Shown here one piece after another: positions 1 to 5,641 of a stretch of DNA of 5,641 bases. The stretch is from assembly GCA_963933885.1 (NCBI GenBank), contig CAWVWF010000203.1, positions 1 to 5,641 on the forward strand, given 5' to 3'. Every line of letters starts with the position of its first letter. Positions within the stretch are counted from its first letter, which is position 1. The notes beneath the pieces are model-generated. The model was not told where the DNA came from. It made no database searches and was given only the letters and a program-made list of their open reading frames with translations. The position numbers were made by a program, and so were the translations under genes. Origin of the DNA: CAWVWF01 sp963933885 (GTDB lineage: Bacteria; Bacteroidota; Bacteroidia; Flavobacteriales_C; GCA-002722245).

Positions 1-207
1 CTTCCACAATCAACATCAAAAACCAAATTAAATAGTGGTTCAGAAACGTATTATGACGGATCTTGTTCAGTTGCTTTATCCGCAGCTTTGTCTTCAGGTA
101 CGGCTACTTATGAAGGTAATACTTCAGGTGGAAATGCTTCATTAACACTAGTTGAAATACAAGAAGCATCTGCAGCAGCATCACGGAGGGTTATTATTGT
201 TAATTAA
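1..207 (+). CDS. C-terminal end of an unidentified protein (5' end outside window)
   Basis: An open frame runs from the first base to a TAA at 205-207 and gives 68 residues of a protein that begins before the window. I do not recognise the family. The visible part is rich in Ala, Ser, Thr and Gly, has alternating hydrophobic stretches such as SVALSAALSSGTATYEG and NASLTLVEI, and ends in RRVIIVN. The strand-turn-strand look and the final TLVEI-type strand recall the end of a jelly-roll domain (C1q/TNF-like or phage-tail-like), but this is a guess from pattern only. The C-terminus does not look like a type IX secretion sorting domain. Its composition is less AT-rich than the gap that follows, which supports it being coding. 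The next gene is 342 bases away, so it is probably a separate transcription unit. Confidence 0.6.
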   Translation, partial: LPQSTSKTKLNSGSETYYDGSCSVALSAALSSGTATYEGNTSGGNASLTLVEIQEASAAASRRVIIVN

Positions 208-549
208 TTTTTCTGACAACAAATTTTAAAATACAGAATTTGGGATACTCCTGGTTTTAAACAGTAATATCTATTCTTCTTAATGCTAATTCATAATATA
301 TAAATTTTCTTATCTGTTATGCTACGATGAATTGAAGGGTGAGTGAGTAATGGGAATGAAACATCTGGTTTTCAAGAAAAGATAAGTTTTCTAATACCTT
401 TTAGATTACACTTCTTTAAATCAAAAAGTACGATGTGAATTTGTTGGGTTAATATTTCTATTTGATCGGAGTTGAAGAATTAAAATCTTTCTTATTAAAC
501 TTAAAGAATTACAATAAGAATTCAAGTAATTTCGTTATTTTCGAGTTAG
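208..549. other. AT-rich intergenic region, no gene recognised
   Basis: This 342-base stretch has stops in all frames and no open frame worth calling; the best short one, at 351-386, would encode only 11 residues. It presumably carries the 3' untranslated end of the upstream gene and the promoter of the lipoprotein gene. I looked for the Bacteroidota promoter pattern TTG-N19-TAnnTTTG and found only one-mismatch -7 boxes, at 436-443 (TGAATTTG) and 457-464 (TCTATTTG), neither with a well-placed TTG. Weak AT-rich inverted repeats occur at 220-225/237-242 and 375-380/387-392, without a GC stem or U-tract typical of an intrinsic terminator. Confidence 0.6.
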
Positions 550-960
550 ATGAAAAAACTATTATTCTTACTTTCTTTGATCTTGTTTTTAGGTTGTACT
601 AAAGACGAGGGAACTCCGATTTGGAGGATTTGGTACGCTGTTGAAGTAACTCCTAATTATGATATTGATGTTAGTTATTTTTCTGATAAATACCACGCTA
701 CTGGAATATTAGAAACTATTAATGTTCATGATTCTTCTTATGTGCAACAATTAGATGGTTTTTGGGTTGGACAACATTTTCAGAATAACAAAGAAACTGG
801 TTATTACATTGATGTAAATATTAAAGCGTTGAATTCTTATAATGGAAAATTAGGGGTGTATGTTTATGCAAATGACACGAGTTTAATTGATTCAGCTTTT
901 TTCCCATTCGGGACTACGAATATTACTTTACAAGGAGATATTCCTAAACTTTTTAGATAA
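550..960 (+). CDS. Small surface-type lipoprotein, possible MmpS-like beta-sandwich
   Basis: The 136-residue protein starts with a short lipoprotein signal peptide: two lysines, a hydrophobic stretch at residues 4-14, and the lipobox LFLGC with the lipidated cysteine at residue 16. After it comes T-K-D-E, which fits the X-K-(D/E)2 export signal described for surface lipoproteins of Capnocytophaga, so display on the outer face of the outer membrane is likely. The mature part (about 120 residues) looks all-beta, with strands near residues 28-45, 50-60, 85-95 and 100-108. The pattern resembles small Bacteroidota lipoproteins with an MmpS-like beta-sandwich, but I see no diagnostic motif and the function is unknown. 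The start is well fixed: an in-frame TAG (547-549) directly precedes the ATG. No Shine-Dalgarno sequence is visible. Its stop overlaps the next start as TAATG, so the two genes are probably translated together. Confidence 0.85.
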   Translation: MKKLLFLLSLILFLGCTKDEGTPIWRIWYAVEVTPNYDIDVSYFSDKYHATGILETINVHDSSYVQQLDGFWVGQHFQNNKETGYYIDVNIKALNSYNGKLGVYVYANDTSLIDSAFFPFGTTNITLQGDIPKLFR

Positions 961-1379
961 TGCAAAGAAAAGTATTGATTACGGCTGCCCTACTTGGTAT
1001 GATGTCTGTTATTATTGGTGCATGGGGTGCACACGGAATTCAAACCTTTATTTCTGATACAGATCCAAAGAAACTTTATAAAATTGCGAGTTTTAAAACT
1101 GGTGTTCAATATCAGTTTTTTCATACATTCTTATTGTTGTTTTTATCATTGATTCATTATAAAAAGTGGACGGTTAAATTGGAGTGGGTTTTTAGGTTAA
1201 CGGTTATTGGGGTGGTACTTTTTTCAGGATCGATTTATCTACTGGCTTTGAAAAACGAATTAGGTCTTGCCGGGATTTCTAAATTTATTGGTCCAATTAC
1301 ACCACTTGGAGGTTTGACATTAATATCCGCTTGGACAGTTTTATTCTTGTATGCAATCAAAATGAAAAAATTCAAATAA
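960..1379 (+). CDS. DUF423 family integral membrane protein
   Basis: The 139-residue protein matches the DUF423 (YgdD/YwdK-like) family in length and in its conserved signatures: GAWGAHG at residues 20-26, FKTGVQYQFFHT at 45-56, FSGSIYLLAL at 88-97 and GPITPLGGL at 111-119. Four hydrophobic segments, near residues 4-24, 50-66, 75-97 and 114-134, indicate a four-helix inner-membrane protein. The lysine-rich C-terminus (KMKKFK) is probably cytoplasmic. The biochemical role of DUF423 proteins is not established as far as I know. The ATG shares its A with the stop codon of the lipoprotein gene, and its own TAA shares its last A with the start of the carboxypeptidase gene. It is therefore the middle gene of a three-gene unit, and translational re-initiation is likely at both ends. 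Recognition of the family is confident; nothing beyond membrane location can be said about function. Confidence 0.92.
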   Translation: MQRKVLITAALLGMMSVIIGAWGAHGIQTFISDTDPKKLYKIASFKTGVQYQFFHTFLLLFLSLIHYKKWTVKLEWVFRLTVIGVVLFSGSIYLLALKNELGLAGISKFIGPITPLGGLTLISAWTVLFLYAIKMKKFK

Positions 1380-2872
1380 TGGAAAAGACTTACGCTTCAT
1401 ATAAAGAGCACTTGCAGAAGATTTCACACATCAATAGTGCTATGGCATTATTAAGTTGGGATCAGGAGGTTTATATGCCGAAAAAGGGAGCGAAGGTGAG
1501 GGCTCAGCAATTCTCAACACTCTCTGCGATCTCTCATGAAATGTCAACCGATCCAGATTTTGAAGCTGTAGTTGTTCATTTAATGGAGAAAGGTTCCTTT
1601 GGATTTAAAGAGAAAAGAAATTTAGAAGAATCAAAATATGGGATTGATGCAAGTAAGAAACTATCTTCAGACTTCATAAAGAGGTCAGCTATGGCTAGAT
1701 CATCTGCATTTCAGAGTTGGCAAGAAGCTAGAGAGAAAGAAGATTTTTCCATTTTCCAATCTGACCTTCAGGTTATTGTAGATTTAGAAAAAGAGAAAGC
1801 AAGTTTGCTTGGATATAAAGGACATCCTTATAATGCTTTGTTAAACTTATATGAACGTGATTTAACAGTTAAAACATTAGAGCAGGTATTTGTTCAAGTT
1901 AAAACTAAGATCGTTCCTTTAGTGAAAGCAATTAAGGAGATGGAGCAAAATAGTGATGCTTGTATTAAGCAAAGTTTTAACAAAGACGATCAGTGGAAGT
2001 TTAGTATTGAGATATTAAAACAAATGCAATATGATTTTGATGCCGGTCGTCAAGACTTATCTACGCATCCATTTACTATTAATTTTAATGCTCAGGATGT
2101 AAGAGTAACTACCCGAGTTGATGAAAATGATTTAAGTGAAATCATTTGGAGTACTGTTCATGAAGGTGGGCATGGATTATATGAGCAAGGATTGAAAATT
2201 GAAAATTACGGATTACCATCGGGTGAATTTGTAAGTTTAGGTATTCACGAATCTCAATCTCGAATCTGGGAAAATAATGTTGGTAGAGCTTTGCCTTGGT
2301 GGGAGCATATGTATCCAATTCTTCAGGCTCAATTTCCAGATCAGCTAAAAGATGTTGCTTTGATTGATTTTTATAAAGCAATGAATAAAGTGGAGTCTAG
2401 CTTGGTTAGAACGTCAGCTGATGAATTAACTTATCATATTCATGTAATGATAAGATATGAAATTGAAAAGGGTTTAATTGAAGGGAGTATTGAAGTTTCT
2501 GATTTAGAAGAAGTTTGGAATGAAAAGTATCAGACTTATTTGGGTGTTTCAGCTTCAAAACCAACCGAAGGAGTTTTACAAGATATTCATTGGTCTCATG
2601 GAAGCTTAGGTTATTTTCCAACTTATTCGATAGGTAGTTTTTATGCAGCTCAGTTTTATGCAACAGCGAAAAAGAAGATTCCTAAATTAGAAGATCAGCT
2701 TAAGAAAGGTGACGTAAGTGTATTTTTAAAATTAATGAGAAAGCATATACATCAACATGGTAAAATATATTCTGCCGAACAGTTGTGTGAAAATTTCACA
2801 GGTGAAAGATTGAATATTGATCATTTCGTGAAATATGCAAAAGAAAAGTACGCTGGGATTTACGGGATATAA
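1379..2872 (+). CDS. M32 family metallocarboxypeptidase (carboxypeptidase Taq type)
   Basis: The 497-residue product has the full motif set of zinc carboxypeptidases of peptidase family M32, which remove C-terminal residues from peptides and usually act as cytosolic dimers. In order: WDQE at residues 27-30 with RAQQ at 41-44, the DxRxT motif as DVRVTTR (240-246), the zinc site HEGGH (261-265) with His261 and His265 as ligands and Glu262 as catalytic base, HESQSR (290-295) supplying the third ligand Glu291, VRTSAD (343-348), and GVLQDIHW (398-405). The 30-residue spacing from His261 to Glu291 is the spacing I recall for Pyrococcus furiosus carboxypeptidase. Length is normal for the family, no signal peptide is present, and no key residue is missing, so the enzyme should be active. 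The start is the ATG in the TAATG junction with DUF423. The frame stays open back to a TTG at 1331, but those 16 residues lie inside DUF423 and do not resemble the family. A role in peptide turnover is inferred. Confidence 0.97.
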   Translation: MEKTYASYKEHLQKISHINSAMALLSWDQEVYMPKKGAKVRAQQFSTLSAISHEMSTDPDFEAVVVHLMEKGSFGFKEKRNLEESKYGIDASKKLSSDFIKRSAMARSSAFQSWQEAREKEDFSIFQSDLQVIVDLEKEKASLLGYKGHPYNALLNLYERDLTVKTLEQVFVQVKTKIVPLVKAIKEMEQNSDACIKQSFNKDDQWKFSIEILKQMQYDFDAGRQDLSTHPFTINFNAQDVRVTTRVDENDLSEIIWSTVHEGGHGLYEQGLKIENYGLPSGEFVSLGIHESQSRIWENNVGRALPWWEHMYPILQAQFPDQLKDVALIDFYKAMNKVESSLVRTSADELTYHIHVMIRYEIEKGLIEGSIEVSDLEEVWNEKYQTYLGVSASKPTEGVLQDIHWSHGSLGYFPTYSIGSFYAAQFYATAKKKIPKLEDQLKKGDVSVFLKLMRKHIHQHGKIYSAEQLCENFTGERLNIDHFVKYAKEKYAGIYGI

Positions 2873-2893
2873 ATTCTAAACGTCGTATTTATA
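2868..2893. repeat. AT-only inverted repeat spanning the convergent gene ends
   Basis: TATAAAT at 2868-2874 and ATTTATA at 2887-2893 are perfect reverse complements with a 12-base spacer. The repeat covers the stop codons of both the carboxypeptidase (2870-2872) and the kinase (2876-2878). It could fold in either transcript, but a 7-base stem without any G-C pair and without a U-tract is a poor intrinsic terminator. It may be chance in AT-rich DNA. I list it because the two genes leave only 3 bases between stops, so any termination signal must lie inside coding sequence or here. Confidence 0.3.
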
Positions 2894-3721
2894 GTGGTAT
2901 TCAATTAGTTTCCCAACTGGAGCTTTTACGATTAATCCAATTCTGCAACCGTGATTTTTAGCTACTTCTTCTAGTACGTATTTGAAGTGATGTGCCACAG
3001 ATCCAACGAAGTTGATTGGTAATCTTTTGTAATTGTCGTATGTACTTACGTGTCTCTCAAAGAATTGATTAAAAGAACCAACTACTAGTTTCTTTATACA
3101 ATCTTCATCTATGTTTTGTGCTAAGAACGGTGCGAATGCAGCACAGTAGGTATTTGGCTTGTCTGTAGAGAATATATTTGTAAGTAATGAATCTTTATCT
3201 GTATTGAATTGAGCTTCAAACTTAATTTCTACTGATGTTGAAAGTTCACCATAGTAGTAAGCTTTGATTAATTCTCTCCCTAAATCTCCTCCAGAACCTT
3301 CGTCTCCCAAAATGAATCCTAGTGAAGGATTGTTTGCTATAACATCTGTACCATCATATAAACAGGAATTAGAACCTGTTCCTAGTATACACGCGATTCC
3401 AGGATTCTTTCCACAGATAGCTCTTGCACTTGCTAGTAAATCATGATTGATTTCAATGTTTGCTAAAGGGAAATACGCCTTTAAGGCATTCTGTACAATA
3501 TTCTTTTTTTCTTGAGTACTACAACCTGCACCGTATAGGTATACTTTTTTCACTTCAGAAAAGTCTTCTTCTATGAAATCAGCTCTAAGTAAATCTACGA
3601 TCTCACCTGTGGAGTAGAAGTATGGATTGAATCCCTTAGTTTGTATTGTTTTAATTACAGTAGAACCATCAGCGAAACTCCAGTCTGTTTTAGTAGCTCC
3701 CATATCAACAATCACAATCAT
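2876..3721 (-). CDS. BadF/BadG/BcrA/BcrD-type sugar kinase (N-acetylglucosamine/N-acetylmuramate kinase-like)
   Basis: The 281-residue protein belongs to the ASKHA (actin/hexokinase/Hsp70) ATPase fold. Visible motifs are phosphate-1 DMGATKTDW (residues 6-14), YGAGCS (63-68), HDLLASARA (93-101) with Asp94 as likely catalytic base, phosphate-2 GTGSNS (114-119), GDEGSGGDLGRE (139-150) and a C-terminal adenosine-type motif FVGSVAHHF (238-246). Characterised relatives phosphorylate amino sugars with ATP; in Tannerella forsythia a protein of this family, MurK, is an N-acetylmuramate kinase. A cytoplasmic amino-sugar kinase acting in cell-wall sugar salvage is therefore the best call, but substrate cannot be read from sequence and no MurNAc-6-phosphate etherase lies in the window. 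Length is normal for the single-kinase form, in contrast to long dehydratase activases of the wider family. It is the last of four co-directional genes, 41 bases after the papain-like gene, and converges on the carboxypeptidase gene with 3 bases between stops. Confidence 0.88.
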   Translation of the reverse strand: MIVIVDMGATKTDWSFADGSTVIKTIQTKGFNPYFYSTGEIVDLLRADFIEEDFSEVKKVYLYGAGCSTQEKKNIVQNALKAYFPLANIEINHDLLASARAICGKNPGIACILGTGSNSCLYDGTDVIANNPSLGFILGDEGSGGDLGRELIKAYYYGELSTSVEIKFEAQFNTDKDSLLTNIFSTDKPNTYCAAFAPFLAQNIDEDCIKKLVVGSFNQFFERHVSTYDNYKRLPINFVGSVAHHFKYVLEEVAKNHGCRIGLIVKAPVGKLIEYHYKYDV

Positions 3722-3723
3722 AT

Positions 3724-3761
3724 CTAAACAGTTTAGGTCTTGAATTATAAAATTACTAAAC
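3724..3761. repeat. Three CTAAAC/GTTTAG half-sites in the gap before the kinase gene
   Basis: The 41-base gap between the kinase start and the preceding stop holds CTAAAC at 3724-3729, its reverse complement GTTTAG at 3731-3736, and CTAAAC again at 3756-3761. The first two form a 13-base near-palindrome with a 1-base centre, 2 bases from the kinase ATG. In the minus-strand transcript, the outer copy with one flanking base (3756-3762) can pair over 7 bases with 3730-3736, leaving a 19-base loop. The stem would begin right after the UAG of the upstream gene. It could be an operator, a weak intercistronic hairpin, or chance in AT-rich DNA; presence is certain, function is not. Confidence 0.4.
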
Positions 3762-3762
3762 T

Positions 3763-4767
3763 CTATTCCAATACCCTAGAGAAAATAAATGTTTCGCTAT
3801 TTTGAACAATTGTGATCTTTAAAGCGTGACAAGGGTAGGTATATTCATATAGGCTATCATGCTTGAAGTTTGGTTGTTTAGTTTCAAACCAAAACTCAAA
3901 GTCTGTATTCCCATTTTCTTGTTGTCTTCCAAAATTATATTGATGATCTGACTTTTTATTGAAATAATACCAAGCACCTGCTCCAGTTCCGCCTAGCCAT
4001 TTTGCATTGGCTGGAGTTTTTTTAAGTTTTTGAGGAGTATTTATCGTTCCTTGAAGATTTAAACTTGAGTTAGGTATACTTTCATCCTTTTTAAAGAAGA
4101 GCATTGAACTCAGTAAACTTAAGTGTTTTATACTTCCATTTTTATTTAATATCTCAACTTTGTTATCTCTAAATTTAAACCATTCTTTTTCTGATGAATT
4201 GTATATGTTTCCTAACGGTGATGGAGTTCCGTAGAATGGGAATAAAAACTTAATTCCACTTATTTTTGTTGATTTAGCAATTGTTTGAGCTACGAATCGA
4301 GAGCAGTTTGTCCCACCAAAATGAAACGGTCCGTATGGAATATAGGGTTTGTTTTGCTTTTCTGTAATGTATAGACTTGCTAATTGGTGATTCACACCTT
4401 TATGAATTCCTGTATACAAGGTCCCTGATCCATGTGTGTCAGGATGTTGTCCCGTATATTCAATTAGTTCATTAATATTAATAATATTACCATTTTTAAT
4501 TTCCGCTTTTAAAGTGAAAGTTAATTCTGGATCTGTTGTTTCTGACCTTACTCTACCTTGTTTATTAGGTGTTATATATCTTCCGAAATCAAAGTACTGT
4601 ACACTACCTGTACTAGCTTCAATAAGCAAGAAAGCAGCATGTCCAGCTTTATAATAGTCATCCTTACACAGGTTAATAGATTTCATGATGAAATCATAAG
4701 GTCCTTCAGCTGTTCGAACCAGAGATTCTGGCCAAGCTAATGGAATAATGAAATCTTTGAATTCCAT
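3763..4767 (-). CDS. Two-domain protein with permuted papain-like (NlpC/P60-type) N-terminal domain, probably DUF6695
   Basis: The 334-residue protein has a conserved-looking N-terminal domain (about residues 1-185) and a distinct C-terminal domain (about 245-334), joined by a polar linker. The first contains GHAAFLLIE with His43, then YFDFGRY (58-64) and GRVRSETTDP (71-80), and later GTNCSRFV with Cys155 (152-159). His before Cys, in GHA and NCxxFV contexts, is the order seen in circularly permuted NlpC/P60-like cysteine hydrolases (LRAT/YaeF-like). I infer a cysteine peptidase, amidase or acyltransferase; the reaction is unknown. The C-terminal part has KWLGGTGAGAWYYF (256-269) and looks beta-rich. 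From memory, this architecture fits the Bacteroidota family DUF6695. No signal peptide or membrane segment is seen, so it is probably cytoplasmic. The ATG shares its A with the TAA of the NRDE gene (TAATG), so the two are likely translationally coupled. Confidence 0.75.
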   Translation of the reverse strand: MEFKDFIIPLAWPESLVRTAEGPYDFIMKSINLCKDDYYKAGHAAFLLIEASTGSVQYFDFGRYITPNKQGRVRSETTDPELTFTLKAEIKNGNIININELIEYTGQHPDTHGSGTLYTGIHKGVNHQLASLYITEKQNKPYIPYGPFHFGGTNCSRFVAQTIAKSTKISGIKFLFPFYGTPSPLGNIYNSSEKEWFKFRDNKVEILNKNGSIKHLSLLSSMLFFKKDESIPNSSLNLQGTINTPQKLKKTPANAKWLGGTGAGAWYYFNKKSDHQYNFGRQQENGNTDFEFWFETKQPNFKHDSLYEYTYPCHALKITIVQNSETFIFSRVLE

Positions 4768-5468
4768 TAAAAATTGGTTTTAAGTTTTTGATCAGTTGTG
4801 AAATTGATATGATCGATAAATCGTTCATTCTTATTTGAATAAAACTGAGTAATACTTACTGTTTTATGGCTGCCTAGAATTTCCATTTTTAAATTGATAT
4901 CAGAACTTCCGTCACCTCCGTAATTATGAAAATCCAATAACGATTTAGCTGTAGTTGGATTTTCTTCTAACCATGTATTTAGCCAGTTTTTCCTTTTTTC
5001 TTTTGAAGCAGGTGAATATAACGTTGAACTACTCCAGATGTGTTTGATATTGGTAGCTAAAGTTTTGATGTGCTTTTCATCTCCATCCCATCTAAGTTCA
5101 AAAAGTGTTTCTGCATTTTCAAAAAGGATTAATGTAAAAGGTTCAATATTGTCTAAGTTATAATTATCTAGCCAATCATTAAAGCTGTTTTCATTAAAAG
5201 CATCAAGAAGAACTAATCCCCTTGATTTTCGGTACGGTGGAGTAGAAGTATGTTTTTTAAAAGCTCCATTTAGGATACAAGCAACTCTTCCTTTTTCGTC
5301 TGCTGAAAACCAAGTTCCGTTTTTTTCTGTATCCTTAGGATACCAAAGGTTTTTCCCGAAATGATTTGTTGCTTTAGGAAGATCAGAAGGAAGTCTTGTG
5401 ATTTTCTCATCTCGATTGTGAGTGATAATTACTCCTGTATCTACAGGGATGAATGTTACTGTGCACAT
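4767..5468 (-). CDS. NRDE family protein (TANGO2 homologue)
   Basis: The 233-residue protein starts MCTVTF and carries the name-giving Asn-Arg-Asp-Glu motif at residues 18-21 in ITHNRDE. Further family features are GTWFS (51-55), CILNG (64-68), SRG (82-84), PFTLILF (110-116) and IWSSSTLYS (144-152). The second-position Cys would become N-terminal after Met removal, which fits the proposed relation of this family to N-terminal-nucleophile hydrolases; no enzymatic activity is established. Eukaryotic TANGO2/HRG-9 has been linked to haem handling and mitochondrial lipid metabolism, which cannot be transferred safely here. The Cys2 position supports the chosen ATG. The start lies 13 bases inside the preceding DinB-like gene, and the stop forms TAATG with the next gene, so it sits inside a tightly packed unit. 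No signal peptide is present. Length is near that of other bacterial members. Confidence 0.93.
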   Translation of the reverse strand: MCTVTFIPVDTGVIITHNRDEKITRLPSDLPKATNHFGKNLWYPKDTEKNGTWFSADEKGRVACILNGAFKKHTSTPPYRKSRGLVLLDAFNENSFNDWLDNYNLDNIEPFTLILFENAETLFELRWDGDEKHIKTLATNIKHIWSSSTLYSPASKEKRKNWLNTWLEENPTTAKSLLDFHNYGGDGSSDINLKMEILGSHKTVSITQFYSNKNERFIDHINFTTDQKLKTNF

Positions 5469-5641
5469 GTCTTTTTATTGTGTCTTATTGTAGAAGGTGC
5501 AATACCAAACCCTTCAGAAAAAGCGATTTGATTAAAATTAAGTTGAACGCCAATTTTAATTAATGCCATGTGGTGGATTGCATGATCTAAAGTATACAGT
5601 AGCTCTCTTCCAACAGACGATTTCACATAATCATTCTTATC
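5456..5641 (-). CDS. DinB-like four-helix protein, C-terminal part only
   Basis: An open frame enters from the right edge on the minus strand and ends at a TAA (5456-5458), giving the last 61 residues of a protein. The fragment contains ELLYTLDHAIHHMALI, with an HxxxH pair (fragment residues 20 and 24), followed by a polar helix and the segment FGIAPSTIRHN. This matches the last helix and tail of DinB/YfiT-like proteins, small four-helix-bundle proteins that bind a metal through three histidines. The third His would lie in the missing N-terminal part. Some members are thiol-dependent transferases; most have no known role. The 3' end overlaps the NRDE start by 13 bases in another frame, pointing to one transcript with the three genes downstream. 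The fragment is too short for the reported open-frame lengths but is clearly coding. Confidence 0.75.
   Translation of the reverse strand, partial: DKNDYVKSSVGRELLYTLDHAIHHMALIKIGVQLNFNQIAFSEGFGIAPSTIRHNKKTCAQ

Noticed and set aside
351..386. Tiny plus-strand open frame of 11 residues
   Set aside because: It is too short, with no ribosome binding site and no recognisable sequence, so chance is the simplest explanation.
375..392. Inverted repeat AGAAAA-GATAAG-TTTTCT as a terminator or riboregulator
   Set aside because: The 6-base stem has only one G-C pair, there is no U-tract, and it lies far from the upstream stop codon.
436..464. Possible Bacteroidota -7 boxes (TGAATTTG and TCTATTTG) upstream of the lipoprotein
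   Set aside because: Each has one mismatch to TAnnTTTG and no TTG at the expected distance; such matches are frequent in AT-rich DNA.
1331..1378. Upstream TTG extension of the carboxypeptidase frame by 16 residues
   Set aside because: It lies wholly inside the DUF423 gene, its residues do not look like the M32 N-terminus, and the ATG at 1379 forms a TAATG junction like others in the window.
2142..2663. Two minus-strand open frames (2142-2381 and 2406-2663) inside the carboxypeptidase gene
   Set aside because: Both are antisense shadows of a well-supported M32 coding region covering its zinc site and C-terminal motifs, and their translations resemble no family I know.
3264..3446. Plus-strand open frame antisense to the kinase
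   Set aside because: It is opposite the GTGSNS and GDEGSGG motif region of the kinase; its Ser/Pro-rich translation is what the complement of such codons gives.
4436..4740. Two overlapping plus-strand open frames antisense to the papain-like gene
   Set aside because: They overlap each other and the conserved N-terminal domain of the papain-like gene, and show no domain or start signal.

Overview
The window looks like chromosomal DNA of a Bacteroidota bacterium, most likely of the flavobacterial side. The reasons are strong AT bias, start codons without Shine-Dalgarno sequences, tight TAATG stop-start junctions, a lipoprotein with a Bacteroidota-type surface-export signature after its cysteine, and the protein families present. 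I cannot name a genus. I see no RNA gene, insertion sequence, CRISPR array or prophage signature.

Left part, plus strand (1-2872). The window opens inside the 3' end of an unidentified gene (1-207) with an Ala/Ser/Thr/Gly-rich C-terminus. A 342-base AT-rich gap without a convincing gene follows. Then comes a three-gene unit joined by 1-base TAATG overlaps: a small lipoprotein (550-960), a DUF423 four-helix membrane protein (960-1379) and an M32 metallocarboxypeptidase (1379-2872). The carboxypeptidase must start at 1379, not at the in-frame TTG at 1331, which lies inside the DUF423 gene.

Right part, minus strand (5641 down to 2876). Four genes run in one direction: the C-terminal end of a DinB-like four-helix protein (5456-5641, cut by the window edge), an NRDE/TANGO2-family protein (4767-5468), a two-domain protein whose first domain looks like a circularly permuted papain/NlpC-P60 fold (3763-4767, probably DUF6695), and a BadF/BadG-type sugar kinase related to N-acetylglucosamine/N-acetylmuramate kinases (2876-3721). 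The first three overlap one another (13 bases, then 1 base). A 41-base gap with three copies of a 6-base half-site separates the third from the kinase.

The two units converge and their stop codons are only 3 bases apart, at a weak AT-only inverted repeat. Most of the window is ordinary housekeeping or accessory sequence. The least understood element is the permuted papain-like protein and its cluster with NRDE, DinB-like and amino-sugar-kinase genes. I see no clear evidence of a large new system.
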